From positions 248,001-312,000 of the forward strand of contig CATNEN010000010.1 in the NCBI GenBank assembly GCA_950097015.1: a stretch of 64,000 nucleotides of DNA, in the 5' to 3' direction. Below the pieces are notes generated by a model. The model ran no database searches and was not told the DNA's origin. It saw only the letters and a program-made list of their open reading frames with translations. Numbering within the stretch: the first letter of the stretch is position 1; each line of letters opens with the position of its first letter. The position numbers were made by a program, and so were the translations under genes. This document shows, piece by piece, positions 47,590 to 57,624 of this stretch. This stretch comes from Macrostomum hystrix (taxonomy: Eukaryota > Platyhelminthes > Macrostomidae).

Positions 47590-48172
47590 CTGTAGGCATT
47601 TCTCTGGGCGAAACCAGACAGTAGCACATCTGTCTGTACACAACAGGCTGTAGCACATCTGTCTGTATAGAACAACAGGCTGTAGCACATCTGTCTGTAT
47701 ACAACAACAGGCTGTAGGACATCTGTCTGTATAGAACAACAGGCTGTAGCACATCTGTCTGTATAGAACAACAGGCTGTAGGACATCTGTCTGTATACAA
47801 CAACAGGCTGTAGGACATCTGTCTGTATAGAACAACAGGCTGTAGCACATCTGTCTGTATAGAACAACAGGCTGTAGCACATCTGTCTGTATAGAACAAC
47901 AGGCTGTAGGACATCTGTCTGTATAGAACAACAGGCTTTAGGACATCTGTCTGTATAGAACAACAGGCTGTAGCACATCTGTCTGTATAGAACAACAGGC
48001 TGTAGCACATCTGTCTGTATACAACAACAGGCTGTAGGACATCTGTCTGTATAGAACAACAGGCTGTAGCACATCTGTCTGTATAGAACAACAGGCTGTA
48101 GGACATCTGTCTGTATACAACAACAGGCTGTAGGACATCTGTCTGTATAGAACAACAGGCTGTAGCACCAGG
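47590..48172 (-). repeat. Minisatellite, 32-bp unit, about 18 copies
   Basis: Unit contains CTGTCTGTATAGAACAACAG and GCTGTAGCACAT, with TAGAA/TACAA and GCACAT/GGACAT variants alternating in a semi-regular order. Cys-rich open frames on the minus strand are artefacts. Confidence 0.95.
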
Positions 48173-48616
48173 GGCATTGACAGTGGATCTGCTCAACTCA
48201 AGAAAGCCAAGTTGGCTCTCCAAGAAGCATTTGACCAGTTCGTTAAAATATAAATTAGAGTTAGTTAAATATTGTATGCACGTATTTAGAAAAATTCCTA
48301 GAAGCATTTCACAAGGGCAGACAGGCAGACGACAGACAGGAAGAGACAACAGAAAATGTAAACTAATCACGAACTCAGTTCTCAGCAATTCCCATTTACA
48401 TTCATTAATATCTTGAACAGATTAACTGTAGCTATTAAAGGCAGTGGTGGACAACGTAGGCAAGGTAACAACACAAGGGCATTGTCTTGAGAATCAGGCC
48501 TAAATTGAAACTGAACACGAATCGCACAAGCCGCACATTTAACAGCGCACTGCACCCTGGCCCAATGTCAGGCAGATTTGATCGACTTTCAGGTACAGGA
48601 AAATCCCCACCTCCAG

Positions 48617-48660
48617 CCAATCGGGATGCCCGCACGGAAGGGGCATAGGAAGGGATAAAA
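48617..48660 (+). promoter_or_regulatory. CCAAT box and TATA-like element of the DEG/ENaC gene
   Basis: CCAAT at 48617-48621 and GATAAAA at 48654-48660 lie 112 and 73 bp before the ATG, a plausible core promoter with a start near 48690. Confidence 0.45.
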
Positions 48661-48732
48661 CTCCCACCAGGCTGCGAGACCCTCAGAGCCCATGAGAGCT
48701 GCAGCGAAACTGACAGGAGCGGCCGACCCACA

Positions 48733-50571
48733 ATGAACCCGGCAGCTGGGAGCAAGCCGTTCTGCAGCTTCCTGCTCAACACATTCATCGACAACACCAG
48801 CATGCGCGGCTTCCGCAAGTGCAGCAGCAGCCCGCACGCCGTCCTCCGGCTGCACTGGCTCTTCTACATTGCCAGCATGGCCGTCATCCTGGGTTACGGC
48901 TCCTACAACTTGTTCGCCGAGTTCTTCTCCTACAACAAGTCCTACCAGATCGAGGAGCTGCTGAACGACCCGACGCCGTTCCCCAGCCTGACCATCTGCT
49001 CGCTGAACCCGTTCTCGCCAGAGGCGTCTAGCCTGTGGCGCTCCGGCCAGGTTCCCAGCCCCGCCAAGTTCTCCCGCGACCTCCGCCAGGGCATGGGGCA
49101 GCTGGTGCGACTGGGCCGCTACGCCGATGCCGCTAGCCTGTTCCGCAGCGACAAGATGGTCACCTACTTCCAGTTCATCAGCGAGGCGCAGGCTACCCTG
49201 CTGGGCCACCAGCTGTCCGAGCTGGTGCCCTTCTGCGTCATGCGGCACAGCAACAACGCCAACCCCAGCGTGGCACACGAGGAAAAGTGCAACTTCAAGG
49301 TCACTGGCGCTCGCCTGCACCACCCGGAGTACCTAGTCTGCTACGACCTCGAGCTGGAGGACTCAGAGTCTAATTACGTGAGCAGCCTGTCCCTGATCCT
49401 GTCCAACGCGCACCTCACCGAGTACCTGCTGCACAACATCAACTCCTCGGCCTCCGCCGAGCGCGGGGAGTCGCGGGACCACGCCAGGCAGGAGCACGTG
49501 TTCGACATCTTCAACCAGGGCGCCGGGTTTCGCATTGTGCTGCACGAGCCAGGCACGCACCCCCTTGCTGACACGGACGGCTTCAGCGTCCAGATGCAAA
49601 CCTCGACACTGATCAAGTACAAGGCCGTGAAGGTGCAGAAGCTGGACTATCCGGCCGGCGAGTGCGCTGACAGTGACCGCCTGCCCCACATTCTGGACGA
49701 CGACAGCCGCTACAAGTACACTTTCGCAGCCTGCCTGAGCAGCCAGATTGGCTGGCTGATACGGCGCCAGTGTAACTGCACATCCGCCTTCCACGTGCGA
49801 CCGCCGGCAGCGGAGCCGTCGGCACCGTACTGCGGCCACTACAGCACCCACAGCCCGCTGGAGTTTGTGCGCCGGCTGGAGTGCGTCAGGAACCTCAACC
49901 TGAGCGAGCTAACTGCCACCGTCGCCCACACCACCTGCCAGAAGCCGTGCACCTTCTTTCACTACGAGAGCCATCTGTCCTCCTCCAACTGGACTCCGCA
50001 GGTGTGGCAGATTCACTGGATGATGCACATCTCCAGCGCGCTCAAGCAGGTAATGGACAACCCGCTGGATCGGCATTTCAGCGAGCAGCTGCAGCGCCTC
50101 ATCAACTTCACGGATCTGGAGTCTGTGGCCGGTGCGCCGGAGGTCGAGGCCTTGAAGGTTTTCGAAGCAGACCTGGCTCAGAAGATGGCGCTGGTGACAG
50201 TCAGCAGGATGAGCTACAACACCCTGGTGAACCAGGAGACGCTGCAGATCACGCCCAGCGCCCTGATGAGTCGACTGGGCGGCCTCGGCAGCTTGACCAT
50301 CGGCGTCACCCTTACCTGCGCTTTTGAGGTGATTGAGCTGCTCTACCTCACTGCCCGCCGGCTGCGGCAGCAAGACCGAACGGCGGACGACGGCGAAAAC
50401 AGCGCATCCGGCGGCAGGAGCAGCAACGGCCCGACGCAGCGGCAAGTGAATGCGGATCCGGCGGCCGCACTCACAGTGGAACTGCTGCTGCAGCAGCGGG
50501 AAGCCGTGGCGGAAGCTCAGACGATCCACGCGCCCCAGGGTTCCTACTATGACAATTGTCCCACAAGCTGA
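48733..50571 (+). CDS. DEG/ENaC-family sodium channel subunit, intronless
   Basis: 612 aa from the ATG at 48733. TM1 spans about residues 40-62 (HWLFYIASMAVILGYGSYNL), followed by FPSLTICSLNPFS, the family's FPAVTICN-type segment. The large extracellular domain contains several N-glycosylation sites and a late Cys-rich part (RRQCNCTSAF, HTTCQKPCTFFHYES). TM2 near the C-terminus (GSLTIGVTLTCAFEVIELLY) matches the family's pore helix. The family forms trimeric, amiloride-sensitive channels gated by peptides, protons or force. Two departures are visible: the N-terminal gating motif His-Gly is Arg-Gly here (NTSMRGF, residues 21-27), and the selectivity filter Gly-x-Ser appears as Gly-Val-Thr. The cytosolic C-tail is Gln-rich. 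No intron interrupts the frame, unusual for this family. Confidence 0.92.
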   Translation: MNPAAGSKPFCSFLLNTFIDNTSMRGFRKCSSSPHAVLRLHWLFYIASMAVILGYGSYNLFAEFFSYNKSYQIEELLNDPTPFPSLTICSLNPFSPEASSLWRSGQVPSPAKFSRDLRQGMGQLVRLGRYADAASLFRSDKMVTYFQFISEAQATLLGHQLSELVPFCVMRHSNNANPSVAHEEKCNFKVTGARLHHPEYLVCYDLELEDSESNYVSSLSLILSNAHLTEYLLHNINSSASAERGESRDHARQEHVFDIFNQGAGFRIVLHEPGTHPLADTDGFSVQMQTSTLIKYKAVKVQKLDYPAGECADSDRLPHILDDDSRYKYTFAACLSSQIGWLIRRQCNCTSAFHVRPPAAEPSAPYCGHYSTHSPLEFVRRLECVRNLNLSELTATVAHTTCQKPCTFFHYESHLSSSNWTPQVWQIHWMMHISSALKQVMDNPLDRHFSEQLQRLINFTDLESVAGAPEVEALKVFEADLAQKMALVTVSRMSYNTLVNQETLQITPSALMSRLGGLGSLTIGVTLTCAFEVIELLYLTARRLRQQDRTADDGENSASGGRSSNGPTQRQVNADPAAALTVELLLQQREAVAEAQTIHAPQGSYYDNCPTS

Positions 50572-50749
50572 ACTCCGCTCAGCCCGACCCATTTCCCTTC
50601 ACCGCCAAATTCAGTCTGAGCCATTGTGCACTCCTGGCTCTCGGATTGTCCCTGTCTACAGCAGGGTTCTAGTAACAGATGCTTTAGAAATTAACTTTTG
50701 TTGCTTTCCTATATGTTCTCAGCTCTTCGCTGTGCTCTCAAGTACAGGC

Positions 50750-50755
50750 AATAAA
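50750..50755 (+). terminator. AATAAA poly(A) signal of the DEG/ENaC gene
   Basis: AATAAA 180 bp after the stop codon. Confidence 0.7.
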
Positions 50756-50804
50756 ACTTATTTGAATTTATTTAAAAGTATATCGAACATTATCTTCGCT
50801 GTGT

Positions 50805-51045
50805 CCATGGTCTCTGAGCCTATGTGTCTTCATGGTCTCTGAGCCAAGGTGTGTCCATGGTCTCTGGGCAAGGTGTGTCCATGGTCTCTGGGCCAAGTTG
50901 TGTCCATGGTCTCTGAGCCAAGGTGTGTCCATGGTCTCTGAGCCAAGGTGTGTCCATGGTCTCTGAGCCAAGTTGTGTCCATAATCTCTCAGCCAAGGTG
51001 TGTCCATGGTCTCTGTCCCAAGGTGTGTCCACGGACTCTGAGCTA
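50805..51045 (-). repeat. Minisatellite, 25-bp unit, about 10 copies
   Basis: Unit contains GGTCTCTGAGCCAAGGTGTG and TCCAT. It starts about 50 bp beyond the DEG/ENaC poly(A) signal. Confidence 0.93.
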
Positions 51046-51835
51046 AGGTGTCCTTATCCTTGTCAAGCCAGAGCCAAACTACCAGGCTTGTTAGATTATC
51101 GATGTGGCACTCAATATTATTGAAGCCATTTCTAACGTCATCAATTTGTGTTATATTAAGTCAGGAAAGTGGATTTTTTTAATTCGAGGCAGGTTTTAGT
51201 TTCAAATTCCTCTCGTGAAGTGAACGCGAATTTCAAATTGAAAATCGTGGGACGATAAAAAAGCTTCTGGAATTCATGTCGCTCTGCACAACAGCGATTC
51301 ATCCGGAATTCAACAAGAACGCGCGAAAGTATTAGTCGAAGTCATTAACTTGCGCAGTTTTTCAGAATGTCGACAATTTTTTGAAGCAAGGTGAGCCACG
51401 GCCCATCAGTCACTTGTGCGACAGAGGCCTGGACAGAGCCGGGGTTCCCGGACTGGCTGCCTGACTTTGATTACAGTTGGCCCCTCGGCTTGTCACTCAG
51501 CAGCGATTCAGTAGCCAGGGTGGCCAGGTGCGGAAGCTGCTTTAAGAGGCGCAATTGCGCCTGCGCGACTACTGGGAACGTCCGGCGGGCAGTCTGGGCT
51601 GTTGGTGGCAAACTGAGTGCTGGGTCTGGCGCCGGCGGCGCACTTTTTGTGTTCGCTGATCGGCGAAGAGAACAGAAAAACGTGGATTTGCGGCAGGGGA
51701 CGGGCGAATCAGAGATTTAATCGATTGAACTGAAAGCCAGCGACACAGACGCACTTCTAGCTATTGCCGATGCTGAGATACTATGGCGATTCACAAGCCT
51801 TTTACGAACAACTAAACAGCCAAGTGCTAATCTAG
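51046..51835. other. Intergenic; GC-rich patch without an assigned gene
   Basis: 51390-51720 is GC-rich and open for 109 codons (Cys- and Arg-rich), but it matches nothing I recognise. It precedes an LTR-like segment, so it could be the decayed 3' end of a retroelement. Confidence 0.35.
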
Positions 51836-51990
51836 GACAAGAACTGGAAGGACAGACGAATGGACACCAGCAAACTGGAAGGACAGACGAATGGACACCA
51901 GCAAACTGGAAGGACAGACAACTGGACACCAGCAAACTGGAAGGACAGACAACTGGACAACTACGAACTAGAAGGACAGACAACTGGACA
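51836..51990 (+). repeat. Minisatellite, 31-bp unit, about 5 copies
   Basis: Units contain ACTGGAAGGACAGACGAATG or ...CAACTGG followed by ACACCAGCAA; the last copies lose the ACACCAGCA part. Confidence 0.85.
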
Positions 51991-51994
51991 AGAA

Positions 51995-52300
51995 CTGTGG
52001 CGCCGTTTAAACTATGTTTAACTATGTTCTATGTAACTAAACAATGTCCATGACCATTAACCATATCTGCGGTACTTACGTGTTTGCCAAACTAATGTAC
52101 TTATGGTTTGTAATTTCCACGTGCGGCACGTTACTCTGGTTTGTTGCTCTATATGAACATCATGTTGTGGGCGGGACGTTGCCGCCAGGCATGTCCAATA
52201 ATAATATAAAGGGCAGAGTGGCCATCAGCTAAGTTTGAGTTTCGGCTGAGCTATCTCCTAAAACAAGAGTTCACTTCGTTACAAACGGCACGACAATGGC
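51995..52300 (+). mobile_element. LTR-like segment (solo LTR or element end)
   Basis: A TG...CA-bounded stretch (TGTGGCGCCG to CTTCGTTACA, ends near 52284) contains AATATAAAGG as a possible LTR TATA box. Just downstream TGGCGTCGCAAGAAGGATCC begins with TGG as primer-binding sites do. The 19-bp phrase GTTACAAACGGCACGACAA occurs twice, 64-65 bp apart, at the boundary. No reverse transcriptase or gag is recognised in the following 350 bp. Confidence 0.35.
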
Positions 52301-52924
52301 GTCGCAAGAAGGATCCGAACCTGTGCGGGGAAACCCCATTGGGTTACAAACGGCACGACAAGAACAAATAACGGGACAGCCCCATAAATTAGCCGGAATG
52401 TTTGGAGAGAAAGGAAATAATTTGGGACTTAGCGGCACCGAACGGGCGGTGGTACGCCATGAATGGGATTGCAGCCGCCGAAGTGTAAGAGGATTAATTC
52501 CTGCCAGGCCAAACACTTCCCGAGGCCTATCAGGCGCCGGTCCAAAGCTGCGCACGCGCAGTGTTAATGATGCCTTTTCGGCGCTCTTCTGCAGCAACCG
52601 CGCGCTGCCGATGGGAGATTCCAGCCATAAGGAGGGGAGATAAACAATCATTGTTTCCGGGTCCCGCAGACACATAGTATTGCGGGCCAACCGTGTACTG
52701 CATTTTATTCAAACAGCGATCCCCATTCATTCAGACAAAATATAGTTGCACGGATCGGCTGTCAGGTTTGGCTGCACTTCTGCCAGGGAAATCTCGGTAA
52801 GGAGCGGAACCTCAGGTGCATTGCACTAGGCTTTGCGGGTTGGCTCCTTCCAGATTTCGGCACAAAAGGCACTTCAAGATCTCACGCGGACTTTCTGCGG
52901 AGCGGAGAGCTACACATTCTGTGG

Positions 52925-53340
52925 CACTGATTCACAGCCAGTGTGACATCACTGATTCACAGCTTCAGTCTACTGTCAGTGCAGGACTCTACGCCCCACC
53001 ACACCCTGGCTTGTCCTAGCTGTGACATCACTGATTCACAGCCAGTGTGACATCACTGAATTACAGCTTCAGTCTACTGTCAGTGCAGGACTCTACGCCC
53101 CACCACACCCTGGCTTGTCCTAGCTGTGACATCACTGATTCACAGCCAGTGTGACATCACTGATTTACAGCTTCAGTCTACTGTCAGTGCAGGACTCTAC
53201 GCCCCACCACACCCTGGCTTGTCCTAGCTGTGACATCACTGATTTACAGCCAGTGTGACATCACTGATTTACAGCCAGTGTGACATCACTGATTTACAGC
53301 CAGTGTGACATCACTGATTCACAGCCAGTGTGAGATCGCT
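52925..53340 (+). repeat. Composite tandem repeat (TGTGACATCACTGATTCACA units)
   Basis: A roughly 25-bp unit (TGTGACATCACTGATTCACA plus GCCAG) occurs both on its own and inside a longer unit of about 104 bp that also includes GTCAGTGCAGGACTCTACGC and CCCACCACACCCTGGCTTGT. Three long units are followed by four or five short ones. Confidence 0.9.
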
Positions 53341-54794
53341 GATTATAATGACCAGTAAAATCACACAGCTTTATAGTCCATGTTACAAATCTGCGAAATC
53401 ACACTGGTTCACAGACAGCAGTGATATTGTCAAATTATCCATTAGATAGAGCTTTTGCTACAGTCCTGAACTCAATTCCGAAAGCAAGCCAGATGTCAGT
53501 AATAAATGGACTCCAAGCTAGATTTCGGGGAAGTTGAAGGCGAATTAAAGATTCACAGGTTTAACAGTCTGCACCTTGTGCAGGACTTCAGGTGTAATTC
53601 TTAGACACACTTAGAACACTCAAGATTCCCATAATCTTAGGGCGTTAAAGATGGGAACAGGTGCCTTTGTAGTGTCTGCCTGGTAAGTTGTTCCTTATAT
53701 TTGAACAGGCCTCGCCAGTTTGAACACCAAGACTGCATCTTTGCCCCAAGCGACCCGTAGGTGGGGTTTGGGATCAGCTGAAGGAATGCAAGCAAAAGCT
53801 GTGCGGCGGTGCAGCTACCGCACACTCCCCTGCTACATTCTTCCTTTGCTTGCTTAATCCCCATCGCAAAAGTGTGTTTGGCGGGGTGTGGTGTCGGACC
53901 CTTCAGGGGCGAAAGCGGATCTCGGCATGGACTGACTCGTGCCCGCACCGCCGAAGAAGGCTCTCGTCAATTCTGGAAGATCTTTTGAGGCAAAGAGGGC
54001 ACAGGCAGTTTTGGTAGGCTGAGGTCATTGTTTGGCCAGTGCCAGCCACAGCTGGGTCTGTCCATCGCTTGGATGCAAAGTGCCCTCAAAATATGTCGGA
54101 GGTTCAAGGGGATAGTACCAACAACCTGTCAGTCAGGACGCTGACAAACTCAGAGTTCATAGGTGAACGAATTAGGCCTTGAATAGTACTTTCGAGTTTG
54201 ATTCTGATGTGCAGGCATCACCGGCGCTAGCTAGCATTGTAGGGGCACTACTGCAAGTAGAATGCTTAATATTTTGAAGCTATATGAAATTGTATTGCAA
54301 GACTTCAAAATGATTTGCTGTTTCGATTAGAGTACCGAATCTTGTAACTGGCAAACACGAGAACAGATCGAATTTCGGTACAGGAAGTACATTTCAGATA
54401 ACCAGTTAGCAGTACAGACAAGATAAGAGTAAAACTAAAATTTTGAGCAAATTTGTAGTTTACTTTCTAAGTAGCCTCCATAATGAACCGACAAATAGCA
54501 CGTTACCAGAGCTAAAAATTCATTTCTGACACAAATGCCATTCTTGGTTGCAACTAGCAGTGACCCAATTATGATGGACTCAATCTGCAAAGATCTGAAG
54601 GGCCAAAGCATGATCCCGATTCACTTCGATTAGTTGCTTCATTAGTTGGATGGCTGTGCACACGACTGCAGGGCATGACTAGAAATAATGGTTAAATAAC
54701 AATTTCCTAAAATAAGTAACATACCAGATAGCAAAACGGCTACTAATTGTCAATAAAGCTAAATGTTTTGCGCGCCCACAGGTTCAATGCAAGC
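53341..54794. other. Intergenic, no supported gene
   Basis: A GC-richer stretch at 53640-53950 is open on the minus strand for 103 codons; its composition suggests a transposon remnant, but no domain is recognised. The rest is AT-rich. Confidence 0.4.
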
Positions 54795-55661
54795 TCAAAC
54801 AATGACACAGAACCACCGGCTGGTCTCGCCAGCGGCGTCATCTGCACCGCCTGCAGACTCCACTGCATCGGCAAAATCGGACTCTACCTCCATTGCGGAC
54901 CCGACACCATCGGAATCAGCTTCATCGGTCGACCCACAGCGTTCAACAGTCTCGACTGCATCCTGGAACTTCTCCTCAGACGCTGGCTCTTCAGATTTCG
55001 CATCCTCTCGCGCCTCTCCATCAGGAAGCGAGGCCATCTGCCGGCTGAGGGCCAGCCAGGCCGCACCCAGGCGCTCCGTCATGCTTTCATGCGCCAGGCG
55101 CCGGCACCGCTGCTGCTGCTCCTGGGCCGACTGAGACTCGGCATCTGCGACCTCGCCAACTTTGGCCTGTTCTGCGTCATCCTCGCCTTCGACCTCGTCC
55201 AGCGGCCGTAGACGCCTCCAGGCGTCCCGCAGCCGGAGCAGCGCTCCGTCCAGATTCCGCTCCTGACAGGCTGCGCCGCCATCGCCGAAAGCTCCAAGTC
55301 CAAGCTCTTCGTCCAAGACCTCCGCGCTTGGTCGTCGGCGCCACATGTCGAGCACCAAGCCGCGCCAGTGGGCCTTCTCAGCATCGGAAAGACTCTTCCG
55401 GCCGCCCTGCCGCTGCAGGAGCAGCAGCTGCTTGGTGTGCTCGCTAATTTCGCTGTCCGAATCGCTGGGCAGTGGGGCCCTGGCTAGGTACAGTCTGCAC
55501 AGTCGGGCCACGACAAGGCCCGACAGGGCGGCGCCCGCCATGATGACAGTCGTCAACAGCAGCCGGAGCGACGCCGCGGCGTTATTCTTAGCCGGCGCAG
55601 CAGCTGTGGAGCTCAGGAGCCAGCTGCTGCCGTTGACAGCGTCACCAATGAACAGCTCCAT
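54795..55661 (-). CDS. Unknown single-pass membrane protein with acidic C-terminal half (288 aa)
   Basis: One exon from the ATG at 55661. Residues about 1-30 form a short luminal/extracellular segment with a NGSS glycosylation sequon. A hydrophobic helix follows (LRLLLTTVIMAGAALSGLVV), then RLCRLYLAR as positive-inside anchor. The remaining 220 residues are charged: an acidic-Ser cluster (SDSDSEISEH), a helical RKSLSDAEKAHWRGLVLDMW region, Glu/Gln-rich coiled-coil-like stretches and a strongly acidic end (STDEADSDGVGSAMEVESDF). High GC3 and intact frame support a gene. I do not recognise the family. A TATA-like element lies 67 bp upstream. Confidence 0.65.
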   Translation of the reverse strand: MELFIGDAVNGSSWLLSSTAAAPAKNNAAASLRLLLTTVIMAGAALSGLVVARLCRLYLARAPLPSDSDSEISEHTKQLLLLQRQGGRKSLSDAEKAHWRGLVLDMWRRRPSAEVLDEELGLGAFGDGGAACQERNLDGALLRLRDAWRRLRPLDEVEGEDDAEQAKVGEVADAESQSAQEQQQRCRRLAHESMTERLGAAWLALSRQMASLPDGEAREDAKSEEPASEEKFQDAVETVERCGSTDEADSDGVGSAMEVESDFADAVESAGGADDAAGETSRWFCVIV

Positions 55662-55727
55662 CACAAAAGCAACGCTAAATAATTCTGAAAGGACTGCCCC
55701 TGAGCAGAGCTCTTTCTAATTTTTGAG

Positions 55728-55734
55728 TATAAAT
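55728..55734 (-). promoter_or_regulatory. TATA-like element of the unknown membrane-protein gene
   Basis: On the minus strand ATTTATA lies in GCGCGGATTTATACTC, 67 bp before the ATG, between GC-rich upstream sequence and the gene. Confidence 0.35.
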
Positions 55735-55934
55735 CCGCGCTCGCGAAGCGACACTCCCTGCCCCTCGCTATGGGGTCATCGTAAGCGAAGGCAGCGGCAG
55801 CTGATAAGTCAGAGACAATGGTTAACGCGAGCATTGAGCGATGCTAGAGCCTGCAATGAGCACTCAAAGTTTCTAACTGCTCCAGAACAGCCCGAAAAAC
55901 AGAGCGCAGAAAGATATTTAAAAAAAGACTACTG

Positions 55935-55970
55935 TTAGTGCAGGACTGTACGCCCCACCACACCCTACCT
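55935..55970 (+). repeat. Detached copy of a motif from the 53-kb composite repeat
   Basis: GTTAGTGCAGGACTGTACGC followed by CCCACCACACCCT matches a sub-block of the repeat at 52975-53220 with very few changes, 2.7 kb away and without its TGTGACATCA partner. Confidence 0.7.
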
Positions 55971-56562
55971 CCTAAAAGGTACGACATGCACTGGGAAGGC
56001 GTCTAGTGTCTAGTAAAAGTATTAACAGTGCAGACAGAGAAATATTTCAGCGCTTACTGACACAGCCTGCCGACTTTTCATTGGCATTTTACATGCAGTT
56101 GGTATGAAACTGAGTTGTCCTGTGGCTGAAGCAAATAATTAAAAAATGAGCAATTCAGTGACAAACATTTGATTAATTCCAAAAAGTATATTATTTTTTT
56201 GTGAAAAGTAACAGAAAACATCGGTAACAAAAGTGAAACAACGCTGCTTTTATTCGAGTTCAAAAAGATGTTCTTTAGCCAACTCGATATAGCAAAGCGC
56301 AAATCTGAACGCCGGTGAAACTGAAGCTACGGCGCTAGAATTCTGACGAAAAATGCGCAGCGAAAGCTAAATTTTCTGAGCACAAGCCGCTTGCGCGCAA
56401 TCGGACAAAGTCAATCCCGACACGAAGGGGAAGGCAGCGATGAAGCAGGGGAAGGATAACATAACCGGATTAGAAAAACGCAGGAATATGCGAAACGGAA
56501 AAAACTAGTAAAAATCCAATCTCAGATCTCTCAGTTCCTGAACGGAAAGCTGGCTCAAGCTT

Positions 56563-57624
56563 TCAAGCGGAATCTCCGCTGCCGGCTGCGCCCTTCGAGG
56601 CCTCCTCCTTCTTCACCGGGTTGATGTTGCGGAACGAGAAGGTGTAGCTCGTGCGACGAGCCATGGGGTCCTTGGGGATGCGATGAACCCACAGCTCCTC
56701 GATGGCGCCCTCCGTGATCACCAAGTCACCGTGGGCAGAGCGCAACCTCACGTAGCGATCGTCGCGGCCCTTCCTCAAGAACTCCACGTACCTGGCCTGA
56801 CCGAGGGTCACTGCAGCGATGTAAGGGTGATCACCCAGAGGCTTCTCAGTCTCAGAATGCCAGCCAAGGCTGTCCCTGCCGTTGCGGTACATGTAGCAAA
56901 TTACTGCGTTGAACTCGCGACCAACCGCCTTCTCCACGAGCTCCTTCAGCTCCTTCAGCTTCGGGTTCCACTCGTTGCAGTTCTCAAACTTGTTGCCACT
57001 GTACTCAAAGTCTGGCCCGATGTAGCATGTCAGACGAGGCTCCTGACGCTCTTTGCCGTCCTTCGTAGTGGAGGTCAGCTGCTTCCACGAAAGGTTCTGC
57101 TTCAGAGAATCCATGAACATTTCTGCGACAGTCTTGTTCAAGAAGCTCGGCATGAACGAGATCGCAGCGTGCACGCCGTTCTTCGTACGATCCAACTGGT
57201 ACATGCCGGGCAGGTTGATCTCCACCGGTCCGTGGGCCATGTACATCAGCTGCAGCAGGTTTATCTGCGGCAGTCCAGCCACACTCGACCTCGGTGCCTG
57301 CTGCGTCCTCTGAACATCGCCGCCAGCTGTTGGCGCCGCCTTGGCGGTCGGAGCGGGCTTGTCCTGGTTGTACGTCTCGTCGAACACAACAGTCACATTC
57401 TCCTTCACGTCCTTGCTCGGGTGCCAGATCTGGACGTGTTCCTCAATCACCTTCTCGGAGTTGGTGATCATGCCGCACTGCTTGCACTTGTTCAGCTTCA
57501 CCTGGATCTTGCAGTCGTGCTCCTTCAGGTGGGCGTCCAATGATGCTACCTTCAGCGTCATGAACTGGCACTGGGGGCAGGCCAGGATCAGGATCTCGGA
57601 CGCGTCGATCGGCACTCGATTCAT
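56563..57624 (-). CDS. Zinc-finger AlkB-like 2-oxoglutarate/Fe(II) oxygenase, copy 1 (353 aa)
   Basis: One exon from ATG 57624 to TGA 56563. Two C2H2 fingers open the protein: C16-x2-C19-x12-H32-x3-H36 and C47-x2-C50-x12-H63-x4-H68. An Ala/Pro/Lys linker leads to an AlkB domain of the ALKBH2/3 type: PRLTCYIG, YSGNKFENCNEWNPKL, FNAVICYMYRNGRDSLGWHS, PLGDHPYIAAVTLGQARY, GDLVITEGAIEELWVHRIPK. Iron ligands read H256-x-E258 and H314; ALKBH3 has Asp at the second. The 2-oxoglutarate Asn of CNLY is Tyr244, and the RxxxxxR motif reads R324...R332 with two extra positions. The family removes alkyl groups from DNA or RNA bases. The tail is short (EEASKGAAGSGDSA). TTTTTTCAG 15 bp before the ATG is a strong (trans-)splice acceptor. 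Catalytic competence is uncertain. Confidence 0.85.
   Translation of the reverse strand: MNRVPIDASEILILACPQCQFMTLKVASLDAHLKEHDCKIQVKLNKCKQCGMITNSEKVIEEHVQIWHPSKDVKENVTVVFDETYNQDKPAPTAKAAPTAGGDVQRTQQAPRSSVAGLPQINLLQLMYMAHGPVEINLPGMYQLDRTKNGVHAAISFMPSFLNKTVAEMFMDSLKQNLSWKQLTSTTKDGKERQEPRLTCYIGPDFEYSGNKFENCNEWNPKLKELKELVEKAVGREFNAVICYMYRNGRDSLGWHSETEKPLGDHPYIAAVTLGQARYVEFLRKGRDDRYVRLRSAHGDLVITEGAIEELWVHRIPKDPMARRTSYTFSFRNINPVKKEEASKGAAGSGDSA

Noticed and set aside
47549-48388. Cys-rich protein-like frame (ATACCSIQTDVLQP repeats)
   Set aside because: A 32-bp minisatellite read through all frames; no signal peptide or cysteine framework independent of the repeat.
53637-53948. 103-codon minus-strand frame, possible transposase fragment
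   Set aside because: No transposase motif can be placed with confidence and composition is not convincing.
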